DNA of 64,000 bases from Undibacterium sp. 5I1 (GCF_034314085.1 NZ_JAVIWI010000001.1:3720001-3784000), one strand, 5' to 3'. Positions 45,008 to 54,228 are shown, counted from the first letter of the stretch. Numbers and translations are program-made. The notes: a model not told the origin generated them from the sequence alone.

Positions 45008-45682
45008 TTACAAATATCCAAACCAGCCCAAACCAGCACCGATCGCTAATAACCAAAGCAAATGTAATCTGGTGCGCCATACCACTAAGGCGCAAACGGC
45101 TGTCATGATCCAAAGTGGCCAGGCGGGGTGGACTAATGCGGAAGAAGATGACGACGAGCTTGATCCGCTCGCCATAATCCAGCCTGTTGCCAGCAATAAT
45201 CCGATTACGATAGGCGCTAAGCCTAGCTTAAACGCCCGTACCGCTCGCAAATTACGGTTTTTGTGCCCCCAACGGGCCGCGTTGTACGTTAGCGTTGCGC
45301 TGGGCAACATGATTCCCAGCATGGTAATCAAGGTACCGAGCGGGGCATACCAGCCGTTGCCGGTATTCATCCCGATATTCCAGCCCATTAAAGCAATAAA
45401 CAGTACATTGGGGCCAGGCGCGGCTTGGGCAAGCGCCACCGAGGAATTAAATTGCGCTTCGCTCAACCAGTGATTTTGAATCACCAGATAACGATGCATT
45501 TCAGGCAAGGTAGAAATCGCACCGCCGACCGACAACAATGACAACATCAGATAATGCAGCAGCAAATGCAGCCAATCGCTGGCTTGCATGGTGATGCTGT
45601 TAAGGTGATTAGCGACATCAACACCAGCAACACCAGCAACACCAGCAACACCAGCAACAACGGTAGTCACGACAGCACTCAT
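45008..45682 (-). CDS. chrA: Chromate transporter (ChrA-type), second half-length subunit
   Basis: 224 residues of the CHR family, with about five hydrophobic segments and the conserved motif SVALAQAAPGPNVLFIAL. It overlaps the preceding CHR gene by 4 nt (ATGA), the usual bipartite chromate or anion transporter arrangement. Because of that overlap I keep the start at 45682, although the N-terminus is a simple-sequence VAGVAGVAGVAG run and homologues would start near MQASDWLHLL. Chromate export is the family function; specificity is not shown. Confidence 0.88.
   Translation of the reverse strand: MSAVVTTVVAGVAGVAGVAGVDVANHLNSITMQASDWLHLLLHYLMLSLLSVGGAISTLPEMHRYLVIQNHWLSEAQFNSSVALAQAAPGPNVLFIALMGWNIGMNTGNGWYAPLGTLITMLGIMLPSATLTYNAARWGHKNRNLRAVRAFKLGLAPIVIGLLLATGWIMASGSSSSSSSSALVHPAWPLWIMTAVCALVVWRTRLHLLWLLAIGAGLGWFGYL
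45619..45654. repeat. 9-bp tandem repeat in the ChrA coding start (CAACACCAG x4)
   Basis: Four perfect copies of CAACACCAG, read on the minus strand as Val-Ala-Gly triplets at residues ~8-20 of the chromate transporter. Length changes stay in frame, because the unit is 9 nt. Confidence 0.85.
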
Positions 45683-46254
45683 TTGCCGAGCTTTCTATAC
45701 GCGGTGACGCAGGCAATCGAGCCTAGTCCAAGCAAAATATAAGCAAGTGGCAGGTGCAACAAGGCAATGCCAACAAAACATAAGATACAAAGTGCACCGC
45801 ATAAGCGCAAACCCAGTGGATTACTTTTTAGCGCTGGCAGCAAGCGTAAGGCGGAGGCAATAATCAGACCTGCCGTGACCGCACTCATACCGCGCAAGGC
45901 ACCCGCAACACCGGGGTGGTCTGCGATCCGGGCGTACACCAGTGCGAGTAGCAAAATGATGATTAAAGGTACGGTCAGCATGCCTGCCAATGCTGCCAGT
46001 GCACCTGGCAGACCAAAAGAACGGCTGCCGATCATCAAGGACAAATTAACCACATTAGGGCCCGGCATAATCTGCGCTACGGCCCAGTCTTCAATATATT
46101 CTTCCCGCGTCAGCCAGCGCTTACGTTCGACCAGCTCCATCTGCACGATGGCTTGTACACCCCCAAAACCTTGCAGCGCCAACCAAGTGAAGGAGAAGAA
46201 AAGATCCGCAACAGAGCGGGGTTGCGGACGAGGTTCGATCTGGTCTGTGCTCAT
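45679..46254 (-). CDS. chrA: Chromate transporter (ChrA-type), first half-length subunit
   Basis: 191 residues, the N-terminal CHR unit with FTWLALQGFGGVQAIVQMELV, REEYIEDWAVAQIMPGPNVVNLSLMIG, and several membrane segments. It is followed with a 4-nt overlap by the second CHR unit, and the pair probably forms a heteromeric transporter. No ChrB regulator is adjacent. Confidence 0.9.
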   Translation of the reverse strand: MSTDQIEPRPQPRSVADLFFSFTWLALQGFGGVQAIVQMELVERKRWLTREEYIEDWAVAQIMPGPNVVNLSLMIGSRSFGLPGALAALAGMLTVPLIIILLLALVYARIADHPGVAGALRGMSAVTAGLIIASALRLLPALKSNPLGLRLCGALCILCFVGIALLHLPLAYILLGLGSIACVTAYRKLGK

Positions 46255-46329
46255 AAAATACGATCAAGGGTCGATTGTGATGGAAGTCTTCGACGCGGGT
46301 TTCTGACAAGAGTTTTCTAGGCGAAAAAA

Positions 46330-46413
46330 ATATACTCCCCTATTTTTTTCAATAAATATGCCAATTATCCAGACTTTAATTGGACAACTAAAAAGTACTG
46401 ATGGGGAGTATAG
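46330..46413 (+). repeat. 84-bp dispersed TIR/hairpin element, copy E
   Basis: ATATACTCCCC left end, ATTATCCA ... TGGACAAC stem (diverged), GGGGAGTATAG right end. It lies between the chromate-transporter start and the CII-like gene's 3' end. The remaining flanks of the gap 46255-46572 show nothing recognised. Confidence 0.85.
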
Positions 46414-46572
46414 TTATTGATTGAAGTGACAATCAGAACCGCGTTTTCAACTACCAAGGGCAAAGAATGATGCTTAATTTGTCCGGTGTGGTTGCGCATT
46501 ATCCCCGCCAACACGGGTTCGATAGCGCAAACAGTGAAACGTTCCTTCGCATTTAATTTAAAAAATCACGCA

Positions 46573-47097
46573 TTATTTTTTAATCAGTTCGCGCTTTTCG
46601 CTGTTCAGTTTATCCTCGCGCCGGTGATGCGCCCGCAATCTGGCGCGCCATTCGCCCAACGCTGTTAGCGCCCCCTGGAATTCACGCTCTATCAAATCTG
46701 CTTCATCATTGGTAATCACGCCATCCAACAACGCTGCGGATACGGCCTCGGCCACACCGCCGACCTGGCTCATGACGCGACACACGGTTTGCGATAAATC
46801 ATCGTCGCTAATGTGATCTGGCTCTGGCACGATAAACGCTGCCATCCCATGCCGCCCCAATAACGCATGCAGCGGCAGCAGCGCATCTTTTACGCCGGCC
46901 TCGCGGCACAACTCCACAATTTGCGACAACTCCTCAAACGACGGGTAATGCGACTCGATGCCAGGTGCCAGCTTATTACGCAACACATTCACCGATACCT
47001 GCATGCGCGCCGCCAACGCATCTAGGCCACCGGGATAAGCGCGCGCCACTTTATACAGGGCGTCGTGCTGATTCATATTCGAGTATTTGCGCGTCAT
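46573..47097 (-). CDS. Phage CII/CP76-like regulatory protein
   Basis: 174 residues. The N-terminus (NQHDALYKVARAYPGGLDALAARMQVSVNVLRNKLAPG) fits the phage regulatory protein CII (CP76) family, a helix-turn-helix protein usually found in phage-like regions. No integrase, capsid or repressor genes are near, so this is a stray relative or domesticated regulator. It is divergent from the Ser/Asn-rich gene, with 132 bp between the two starts. A start at M8 (NMNQHD) is also possible. Confidence 0.8.
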   Translation of the reverse strand: MTRKYSNMNQHDALYKVARAYPGGLDALAARMQVSVNVLRNKLAPGIESHYPSFEELSQIVELCREAGVKDALLPLHALLGRHGMAAFIVPEPDHISDDDLSQTVCRVMSQVGGVAEAVSAALLDGVITNDEADLIEREFQGALTALGEWRARLRAHHRREDKLNSEKRELIKK

Positions 47098-47229
47098 GGT
47101 GATTTTCCCTTTTTATTACCGATGCGTTTTGTATTTTTGATCACTATGCTTCCGTTCACAAGATCAGCGCGCATAAAAATGACGTGCAGATTGTACAGAG
47201 ATGTTACTCACTTCACTACGGATCGGCAC

Positions 47230-48168
47230 ATGAAGTCAATCGCAAAAAGAATTATCCATAACTTAGTTGTCGGGATTACGACAGTTGCCTTGTGTATGCC
47301 GATGTTGGAGATAGCCAGCGCCAGTACATCCGGATCGTCAGGCGCACGATCCTCCGGCGGCTCCTCACGTAGTTTTAAATCTGGATTTTCTTCCCAGCGC
47401 AACAGCAATAGCAATAGCAATAGCGCGAATAACAACATCGGCAACACCAGTAAAACCAACACAGGCTTTGGTAGCTTTTCGTCCTCATCATCGTCCAACA
47501 ATACTCCAGCGAATGCGGCGAATGCAACAACAAACACTACTGTCAACAACAATGCGGGCAAATCCAACTCTGCGCTGAATCGCGATCTGGACACCAGCCG
47601 CTCGCAAAACACTGCGTTAAAAAATTTGGATGCACGGACTACACCATCCGCTACGCCAAACACGAGTAATCAACCCGGCAGTGTCAGCGTGACCGGCAAG
47701 CCATTAGGCACTTCGTCCAATGCGTTTGGCAACACTGCTCAAGGTTCGACCGCGCAAGGTTCAACCGCAGCACCAGCTTATGGTCAGCCTATGCAGCAAG
47801 CCCCATCGACCATCATTGTGCAACGAGAAAGTAGCGGCATGAGCGGCGCATTCTGGGGCTTTATGCTGGGTCAATCGATGAGTCATCACAGTTATGGCGG
47901 CTATGGTGGGAATTACGGATCTGGTTATGACAATCGTCCTCGTGATGTTGGCAATGCTGGCGATGCTAGCAACGCCGCAAATCCAACGGCAACGGTGTCA
48001 AACAATGACAAAGCTCAAGAATCAGAATCCTGGTTTTGGCGTCTTCTGCGGCTGATGTTGTGGACAGCGATCTTGTCCAGCATCGCCTGGGTTGGCTACA
48101 AATTATTCCGACTTCATACAGCACGCACCCAAGCACGCACTCAAAACTATTCATTAGGAAAGGTTTAA
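47230..48168 (+). CDS. Ser/Asn-rich secreted protein with C-terminal membrane anchor
   Basis: 312 residues. A signal peptide (HNLVVGITTVALCMPMLEIASA) is followed by a low-complexity Ser/Asn/Thr/Gly region (~35-175), a Gly/Tyr-rich segment (~210-235, SYGGYGGNYGSGY) and one C-terminal transmembrane segment (~272-295) with a short basic tail. Repeats of SNSNSN and SSSSS dominate. I do not recognise the family. It runs into the YjfK-like gene with an 8-bp gap, so it is the first gene of that operon. Confidence 0.8.
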   Translation: MKSIAKRIIHNLVVGITTVALCMPMLEIASASTSGSSGARSSGGSSRSFKSGFSSQRNSNSNSNSANNNIGNTSKTNTGFGSFSSSSSSNNTPANAANATTNTTVNNNAGKSNSALNRDLDTSRSQNTALKNLDARTTPSATPNTSNQPGSVSVTGKPLGTSSNAFGNTAQGSTAQGSTAAPAYGQPMQQAPSTIIVQRESSGMSGAFWGFMLGQSMSHHSYGGYGGNYGSGYDNRPRDVGNAGDASNAANPTATVSNNDKAQESESWFWRLLRLMLWTAILSSIAWVGYKLFRLHTARTQARTQNYSLGKV

Positions 48169-48176
48169 TCCGCACC

Positions 48177-49022
48177 ATGGCCTGGACAGACGCTTATCAA
48201 TACGCTGGAAAAATATTCGGCAAACACAGCACGACGGTAAATGGATCGGCTACGCAAAATCAAGGCACCAATCAAGCCGATGCCAATTTGCCGTTAAAGG
48301 CACGCATAGGCGGCGTGCTGCAATTACAGAAAACGCCCTTCATCCGCGCCATCAGCCAAGGATCGCTGATCGCTATGCCCGACGACGCTAATTGTCTGAT
48401 ACGTGCCATCAGCCGGGTACGGCTAGAAATCGCCGGCAGCTTGTATCGCTATTACCTCAATACGGGCGATCAAGATGCCAATGAGAGTTTTGTGCAGCTG
48501 TACCAAAACGAACAAGGCGATATCTCAGAAGTGATGTATTACCAACGCCTGACCCGTTTTATTCCAGAAACGATCGAAGATCAACAAGCGTTTTCGGGCG
48601 AAGCCGGAGCGGGGCTGGGCGACCGTACTTACACACTGTGGCGTGCTCAGTTAGAAACGCAATTCGTGGACAACGGACTCGATGCAGCGACGTCAGCTAG
48701 CAACTTAGCTAGCAACTTAGACAGCGTCTTCGGCGACAACGAGCAGATCGACTATAGCCGCGACGCTGGCGACCCAGCTAAAGAATTTGTCGCCCCGTTC
48801 ACAGCGCAGGAAAGCCGTATCGACGACGCCACCGGTCAGCACGGCTTGTTGCAAGACATCGTATTCATGCCGTATAGCCGCGCGCTGGATGGCTTGCGCG
48901 AAAGTCTTTTAATCAGTACAGAAATCGTCAGAAGCCGCGACGGCGACACCAGCCGGCGCGAAATTCATGTCGATTTTATGATAGGAATTCCAGTCGAACT
49001 GGATAGGTTGCTGATCCAATGA
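48177..49022 (+). CDS. yjfK: YjfK-like protein (DUF2491)
   Basis: 281 residues. The pattern LPLKARIGGVLQLQKTPFIRA and TYTLWRAQLET is that of DUF2491, the family of E. coli YjfK. It follows the Ser/Asn-rich gene (8 bp) and precedes a YjfJ/PspA-like gene, matching the yjfIJKL neighbourhood. Function is unknown; in E. coli the cluster has been linked to membrane or stress functions without certainty. ATG 48177 has AAGG ~13 bp upstream. Confidence 0.87.
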   Translation: MAWTDAYQYAGKIFGKHSTTVNGSATQNQGTNQADANLPLKARIGGVLQLQKTPFIRAISQGSLIAMPDDANCLIRAISRVRLEIAGSLYRYYLNTGDQDANESFVQLYQNEQGDISEVMYYQRLTRFIPETIEDQQAFSGEAGAGLGDRTYTLWRAQLETQFVDNGLDAATSASNLASNLDSVFGDNEQIDYSRDAGDPAKEFVAPFTAQESRIDDATGQHGLLQDIVFMPYSRALDGLRESLLISTEIVRSRDGDTSRREIHVDFMIGIPVELDRLLIQ

Positions 49023-49149
49023 TGCGCTTTCAAAAACCACATCAGCAGCACGGTAGTAAAGCAGTTAGTCGTTTGTAAGTGCTTCACATAATTTGTCATC
49101 ACCACTTTGTATTTATCGCAGCACCTTTAACTCCTTGAGAGGAAGCAAA

Positions 49150-49929
49150 ATGAGCAATTTGAATGGTTGGGGCCTGACCGCACGCTTGATCTCCAAACAC
49201 TTTGGCGTACTCGGCGACAAAGTCTCCGAAGCGATTGCCAATTTCGACCCGGAAACCGCAACCGAGGCCGACCGTGATCGTCTGGCCGCCACGCTGAGAG
49301 ACAGTGCGCAAAAACTAGCGACCGCCCGCGCCTCTTTCGACAAAGAACATAATGACGTCATCAAGCTGCGCGAACTCATCGCCAATGATGAAAAAGCCTC
49401 CAGCACACTCGCCGACCGGCTTGCCTCAGGCAAAATATCAGAAGCCACAGTCAGTCTATTTTGTGATGAGCTGGAAGCCAACAAAGCCCGCTTGCCCTTG
49501 GAGTTACAAGAAGAAGCCGACGCGCAACAATATATGAACGAGCTGCAAACCATCGTCGATGCTTTCTCTAAACAACTGGCCGAGTTTGATGCCGCCGCCA
49601 AAAAAGCAATGCAAAATCTGGCCAGCGCAAAAGCGCAAAAAGATTTGCAAACCATGCGGGTAGAACGCCAAAGCCAGCTCAGTAGTTTGTCCGGCATGCA
49701 AGGCCAGTCCAGCGCGCTCAACGCCTTAACCAAGCGTGCTCAAACAGTGAGCAACGAGGCAGCGGGCATGCGCATTGTCGCCGATATTGGACAAAAACCC
49801 TTGGATCAGGCAGCAGAGATTGACGCAATCAGAAAATCAGTCGGTCAGGCAGACACCGCAGGCGAAACGACACTGCAACGCTTGCAGCGTTTATCGGGCA
49901 AAGCTACGGAAACGAGCGTTGCTGCATAA
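49150..49929 (+). CDS. yjfJ: YjfJ-like PspA/IM30 family protein
   Basis: 259 residues from ATG 49150 (GAGGAAG upstream). It is almost entirely coiled-coil helix with no membrane segment: heptad-rich segments span ~55-210 (KLREL, LEANKARLPLELQEEADAQQY). This is the PspA/IM30 pattern, with the N-terminal amphipathic stretch replaced by GWGLTARLISKHFG. E. coli YjfJ is the nearest named relative. The group binds membranes or proteins to protect the envelope. It is the last gene in the cluster before a strong terminator. Confidence 0.85.
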   Translation: MSNLNGWGLTARLISKHFGVLGDKVSEAIANFDPETATEADRDRLAATLRDSAQKLATARASFDKEHNDVIKLRELIANDEKASSTLADRLASGKISEATVSLFCDELEANKARLPLELQEEADAQQYMNELQTIVDAFSKQLAEFDAAAKKAMQNLASAKAQKDLQTMRVERQSQLSSLSGMQGQSSALNALTKRAQTVSNEAAGMRIVADIGQKPLDQAAEIDAIRKSVGQADTAGETTLQRLQRLSGKATETSVAA

Positions 49930-49973
49930 GTAGTTTAATGATTAGATCGTAGTCCGAGATTAGCTAGTAAGGG

Positions 49974-50007
49974 ATCGTATCGTCAGTGCTGACGATACGA
50001 TTTTTTT
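49974..50007 (+). terminator. Strong terminator after the yjfKJ-like operon
   Basis: ATCGTATCGTCAG and CTGACGATACGAT form a perfect 13-bp pair around TG, followed by a T7 run. Confidence 0.92.
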
Positions 50008-50032
50008 CTATGCAAGAAGGAGGAAATTCTGA

Positions 50033-50947
50033 TCAAGCCACGACCGATTTTTTAGTTTGAACCGCAGGTTTTAACACTGCCCACACCGCCAGTCCAATTA
50101 ATGTACCACCCGCAATATGTCCCCAGGTAATTTGCTCACCCAAAAAGATGGCGCCCCACAACACGCCAAACGGCGGTATCAAAAACGTGACCGTCAGAGA
50201 TTTCATCGGGCCGATATCCGCAATCAGACGGAAATATAAAATGTAGGCAAAGGCGGTGCAGACCAAGCCAAGCCCTGCCATCGCCAGCCACAATCCGGTA
50301 CCACCCCAATTGGTCAAAGGCTGACCAATAGCACTACTGGTACTAGCAATAAAAAGCGGCATGATAAAGACGGCCGCACCTAGCTGACTGGCAAATGCCA
50401 GCAATTTACTATCGAGCCCACCTTTTTCTGATATCCAGCGCCGCGTCATAAAACTCGCAACGCCATAACATGCGGTAGCGATTAAACATGCCCCGGCACC
50501 CATCATCACCTCCGTCGTCAGTTCGACCGGACCAGCTTTTGTCAACACTACGACACCGATCAAACCCAGTAACACGCCCACGAATTTTGCCAGGCTTAAT
50601 TTCTCTGAGAAAAACAGAGTTCCGACAATCACGCCCATCAATGGCGTAGTCGCATTGAAGATGGCGGAATAACCGGCCGGTAATATTTTTGCGGCAAAAC
50701 TATACATCGCAAACGGGATGCCGGAATTGATGACACCTAATGCCATCGCCGCACCAATTTTCCCTTTAAAATCCCACTTAGTCCGCATCAACGCCAGTAT
50801 CAACAGCAATCCGATCGCGCCGAATACAACGCGAAAAAAAGCTGTCGGCAAAGTCCCAAGAACCGGCGCGATAATCCGCATGAATAAAAAACTCGCACCC
50901 CAAATCGCCGATAACACAATTAACCGTACGGTATCGCTCAATCTCAT
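50033..50947 (-). CDS. DMT superfamily (EamA) transporter
   Basis: 304 residues with ten hydrophobic segments and the two EamA repeats. The N-terminal repeat has SAIWGASFLFMRI and the C-terminal repeat SLTVTFLIPPFGVLWGAIFLGE, the conserved end of EamA/RhaT proteins. It is likely a metabolite or drug exporter; substrate is unknown. It converges with the yjf-like operon, from which it is separated by the terminator. Confidence 0.92.
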   Translation of the reverse strand: MRLSDTVRLIVLSAIWGASFLFMRIIAPVLGTLPTAFFRVVFGAIGLLLILALMRTKWDFKGKIGAAMALGVINSGIPFAMYSFAAKILPAGYSAIFNATTPLMGVIVGTLFFSEKLSLAKFVGVLLGLIGVVVLTKAGPVELTTEVMMGAGACLIATACYGVASFMTRRWISEKGGLDSKLLAFASQLGAAVFIMPLFIASTSSAIGQPLTNWGGTGLWLAMAGLGLVCTAFAYILYFRLIADIGPMKSLTVTFLIPPFGVLWGAIFLGEQITWGHIAGGTLIGLAVWAVLKPAVQTKKSVVA

Positions 50948-51128
50948 TCTGTTGTTCCTCTTTTTTATGTTGTCCAGATTTGGCTGTTTTAGAAGCCATA
51001 CAGCCTGCCGGTCGCCAGTAGTTTGCTCAGTGAGTCTATGCAGGACCCGTAGCCCTTTGGTGGCTTCAGCGGTTAAGGTAGATGTCCACCATCATCTGAG
51101 ATATCGAGTGGTGCTCACCATACCTTAG

Positions 51129-51935
51129 TCAAATCTTCACCAAGAAGCCGCGCCACAAGGTATCAACATCTTCGCCGTACGCTATCCTAAACGCTTGCGA
51201 AAAGCTTTGTCCATGCTCAATTGATAGTAGAAGCTGCTTAAATGCTGCAGGGTTGCTGTTGTGCAGATATTTAACAAAAATAGCGGACTGTCGATAATAC
51301 ATGTGAGGCTTGAGATCGTATGAAGCAGCGCTCTTAGGTGCTAGCGGCGAGCCATTGTCCTCTGGTGAAAAGCTGTGGCCTGCCTTGATGCTCTTCAAAG
51401 CCTCCTCGTTTGTAACTGTCTCCGCTCCGCCTCCGGCTGATACCCAAGTGGCCAAACCTTCATGAAACCATCCTGGGATACTAGCCCATGACCATGTGCC
51501 CATTATCAACGCAAGATTCAAGTGGGAAAGCTCATGTGTAACGATTCCGGGAATACGCTCAGGTGTTGCCAATAGCTTGGGCGATAAGTGGAGGACACCG
51601 AAGGATACAGCACCCTCGGCGTAACCTACCGAGCCGCTGAATCGAGAGAAATCTTCGCGTGAGGCATACGTGCGGATGATCATTGGCTTTGTAAATTCGC
51701 AGTACTGCCCTTCCTCGACAGTCAGTTTTGCTTGGTTGATAGCAGGGAGAATAACTTGAGCCAACTTCTCCGATCCCGGTTGGCATTCAATTCTTAGATC
51801 CTCAGTGCATTTGTAGAATGAGGATGTTGGTAGTAAATAAGCGCGAGTAACTTTCCCGACAGTGCATCCACTCACACAACAAAAACTGCAGGCAAGAGCC
51901 AAAAGATAGACAGCGACGCGACGCGCTTCGTTCAT
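51129..51935 (-). CDS. Putative gluzincin metallopeptidase lipoprotein
   Basis: 268 residues. A signal peptide ends in a lipobox-like SGC, so it is probably a lipoprotein. The zinc motif HELSH (in GIVTHELSHLNLAL, ~residues 140-150) with the downstream GWFHEGLATWVS fits a peptidase MA-like gluzincin, with Glu in HEGLA as the third ligand. Its start overlaps the upstream nucleotidyltransferase-like gene's stop (ATGA), an odd pair. Substrate is unknown. Confidence 0.85.
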   Translation of the reverse strand: MNEARRVAVYLLALACSFCCVSGCTVGKVTRAYLLPTSSFYKCTEDLRIECQPGSEKLAQVILPAINQAKLTVEEGQYCEFTKPMIIRTYASREDFSRFSGSVGYAEGAVSFGVLHLSPKLLATPERIPGIVTHELSHLNLALIMGTWSWASIPGWFHEGLATWVSAGGGAETVTNEEALKSIKAGHSFSPEDNGSPLAPKSAASYDLKPHMYYRQSAIFVKYLHNSNPAAFKQLLLSIEHGQSFSQAFRIAYGEDVDTLWRGFLVKI

Positions 51936-52222
51936 GCCGACACCTCCAATGAGAGAACTTGACCGCGTAGAGAATCTGGTAAGGCCTTGGGTGTCAATAC
52001 ATTAACCCATAGATCCAGCAGACGTTGAAAATCCATTTGAACTACACCTAAGTCCATCCGCGTCTTTTCCGGCGTCGGGTTGATGAGCATATCAAAGTCG
52101 CTTCTCTCTGTATCTTGATCGTGGAAGACGGAGCAAAACACCCTCGGATTCCAGAAATGACGAGACCCAACCACGCTATGAATCGTGGCTCGGTTCAAAT
52201 GCAATATATTTGAAGGCTTCAA
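51932..52222 (-). CDS. Minimal nucleotidyltransferase (MNT)-like protein, diverged active site
   Basis: 96 residues. HFWNPRVFCSVFHDQDTERSDFDMLINPTPEKT matches the MNT domain of small nucleotidyltransferases, with SDFD the metal-binding pair. The usual GS before it is CS here, so activity is uncertain. The C-terminus (VNVLTPKALPDSLRGQVL) is typical. MNT proteins are normally antitoxins next to HEPN genes; here no HEPN gene is seen and a metallopeptidase gene follows instead. Confidence 0.75.
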   Translation of the reverse strand: MKPSNILHLNRATIHSVVGSRHFWNPRVFCSVFHDQDTERSDFDMLINPTPEKTRMDLGVVQMDFQRLLDLWVNVLTPKALPDSLRGQVLSLEVSA

Positions 52223-52369
52223 GCTTTTTCGCTCACAAGTAACTCCAATTTAATGATCACTGAAAAATTGGCGCAATATCAAAATCCTGTTTTATTCCGC
52301 GACGACAAGGACTCGCCGACCAGCCTGAAACTCTCAAATCCGGATACTTTTTTTCTAAAACTAATTCTT

Positions 52370-53089
52370 TTAAAATCGATTGGCTTGCTTAAATTCCGTC
52401 GCACGTCGGCGCGACATTTCTATTTTTTGACCACTCTTTAACAATAGTTCTAATCCACCGGATGCAGTTGATGACATCTGTTTTACAAACTGTAAATTAA
52501 CGATATGCTGTCTGCTGCTTCTGATAAAAATCGATGAATCCAGTTTTTGTTCAAGCTGGTTTAGTGACTTTAAAAATAGAGGCCGTTGGTCTTCAAAATA
52601 TACACGTGTGTAATTACCTTCAGACTCAAACAAAGCGATATCTGCAATCGCGACAAACCAGCAGCGTTCGCCATCTTTGATAAATAATTTCTGTTCTTGT
52701 CTCGCGGTATTTTGACTCCTTTGCACATCGACGATGAGATCTTTTTTGGAGTGTACTCTTAGTAATGCCTGCGCCAACCGGTTTGCTTCTATCGGCTTTA
52801 ATAAATAATCCAGCGCATTGACCTCAAACGCTCGCATGGCATAAGTATCGTAGGCGGTAGTAAAGATAATTTGAGGTATATGATCCAAGTTGCTCAAAAG
52901 GTCAAAGCCGGTTCCGCCTGGCATCTGTATATCCAGAAAAACTAGCTCTGGTTTTTCGACTTCTATCAGTTGTTGTGCCTCTATGATATTGGCGGCTTCA
53001 CCGATGATACGAATATGAGGATGTGCGATCAATAGACGGCGTAATTCTGATCTGGCCAGTCTCTCATCGTCAACAATCACGGCGTTCAT
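52370..53089 (-). CDS. LytTR-family response regulator
   Basis: 239 residues from ATG 53089 (MNAVIVDDERLARSELRR). The receiver domain has DDE at 6-8 and the phosphoacceptor Asp in LVFLDIQMPGG (~52), with YLLKPIE at ~101. The LytTR domain (~140-239) has FESEGNYTRVYFEDQRPLF and FIRSSRQHIVNLQFV. It ends the hydrolase-kinase-regulator operon. It is the second such regulator in the window, after 5747-6487. Confidence 0.93.
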   Translation of the reverse strand: MNAVIVDDERLARSELRRLLIAHPHIRIIGEAANIIEAQQLIEVEKPELVFLDIQMPGGTGFDLLSNLDHIPQIIFTTAYDTYAMRAFEVNALDYLLKPIEANRLAQALLRVHSKKDLIVDVQRSQNTARQEQKLFIKDGERCWFVAIADIALFESEGNYTRVYFEDQRPLFLKSLNQLEQKLDSSIFIRSSRQHIVNLQFVKQMSSTASGGLELLLKSGQKIEMSRRRATEFKQANRF

Positions 53090-54228
53090 GCAGTGGCCTT
53101 CAATAGTTGATAGGGCAAGATCAGAGTCGCATGTACCCAATTTTCGGGTGTAACGGAGTCATTTGTGATTTGTCCGGTATGCTCAGTGAGGGCGATACTG
53201 GCGGCATCACCAAAAATTAATGTTAACCGTTGCTCTGTGTTTTTCAAGCCGAGTTGTGTTGATTTTCCGGGCGACATCAACTTGCCCTGATTGGCAACGA
53301 CAATGCATATGCTGTCGCTTTTTATTGAGGTTATGCGCTGCACGGTCAGATGTATCTGGCATGGCTGGATGCTAGGCTCTACCCCATATTTGATCGCGTT
53401 CTCTATCAGAGTTTGTAATAACATTGCAGGCACAGCGCAGTCATCTACACCTGTTTGAATTTCTTCTGTAAATAATAAGCGTTCCTCAAAGCGAATTTTT
53501 TCTATCGCCAGATAAATGCGCACCGCCTCTAACTCTTGCACCAAACGCACCGTGTCTTGCTGACCCGCCCGTAAGCTATAACGCATCATGCCAGCTAATT
53601 TATCAACCATACTCGCAGCGGCAATCTGGTCTTCAAAAATTAAACCGCGCAGACTATTTAAACTATTAAAGAAGAAATGCGGATTGATTTGTGCCTGCAG
53701 TGCGCGCAATTCCGCATCTTTGACATTGACTTCGAGTTGTAGTTTTTCCAATTCAAAACGACGGGCGCGTCTGCCCGAATGTACCGCAACATAAATTGTG
53801 GTCCAGATTAAAAATACCGTCATCCAGACTGGCAAGTAATTGAGAGCGCTGCTCCAGCTGCCGCTGAACAATGAGGGACGCAATACAAAGAAAGCGGCAA
53901 CAATCAATGATGTTTGTACCAGACCTAGCAAAGCAATACCTACAGTCAATCGAAATAAAGGTATTTTGCTATTCTGACCGATACCGACTTTATGATGTAA
54001 GTAAAGACGCCATAAATGAGAGAGTAGTATCCCGATGACTGAACTCCAGCCCCAGATCAGCGTAAATACAGTGAGGTCTTTTACCTCACTTTGCCGTGAG
54101 AAATTCCAGTTCACCAAAAATAGCAAACTCCAGCCGCTGATCTGACATAGCCAATAGCCATAAGCGCGCTTACCAGAATGAGGAATGCCGGGGTCAGACT
54201 CCGGCATGAGGATCGATTTGTTCTTCAC
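53086..54228 (-). CDS. LytS-type sensor histidine kinase
   Basis: 380 residues. About four transmembrane segments lie before ~170 (CQISGWSLLFLVNWNFS, WGWSSVIGILLSHLW, VGIALLGLVQTSLIVAAFFV, WMTVFLIWTTIYVAV). The His_kinase domain has LQAQINPHFFFNSLNSLRGLI (His ~201), and HATPase_c has LLQTLIENAIKYGVEPS. It overlaps the downstream regulator by 4 nt and the upstream hydrolase by 4 nt. It pairs with the LytTR regulator. Confidence 0.93.
   Translation of the reverse strand: MKNKSILMPESDPGIPHSGKRAYGYWLCQISGWSLLFLVNWNFSRQSEVKDLTVFTLIWGWSSVIGILLSHLWRLYLHHKVGIGQNSKIPLFRLTVGIALLGLVQTSLIVAAFFVLRPSLFSGSWSSALNYLPVWMTVFLIWTTIYVAVHSGRRARRFELEKLQLEVNVKDAELRALQAQINPHFFFNSLNSLRGLIFEDQIAAASMVDKLAGMMRYSLRAGQQDTVRLVQELEAVRIYLAIEKIRFEERLLFTEEIQTGVDDCAVPAMLLQTLIENAIKYGVEPSIQPCQIHLTVQRITSIKSDSICIVVANQGKLMSPGKSTQLGLKNTEQRLTLIFGDAASIALTEHTGQITNDSVTPENWVHATLILPYQLLKATA

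Noticed and set aside
46573..47097. Possible prophage, from the CII-like protein
   Set aside because: Isolated gene; no integrase, structural, lysis or att-like sequences around it.
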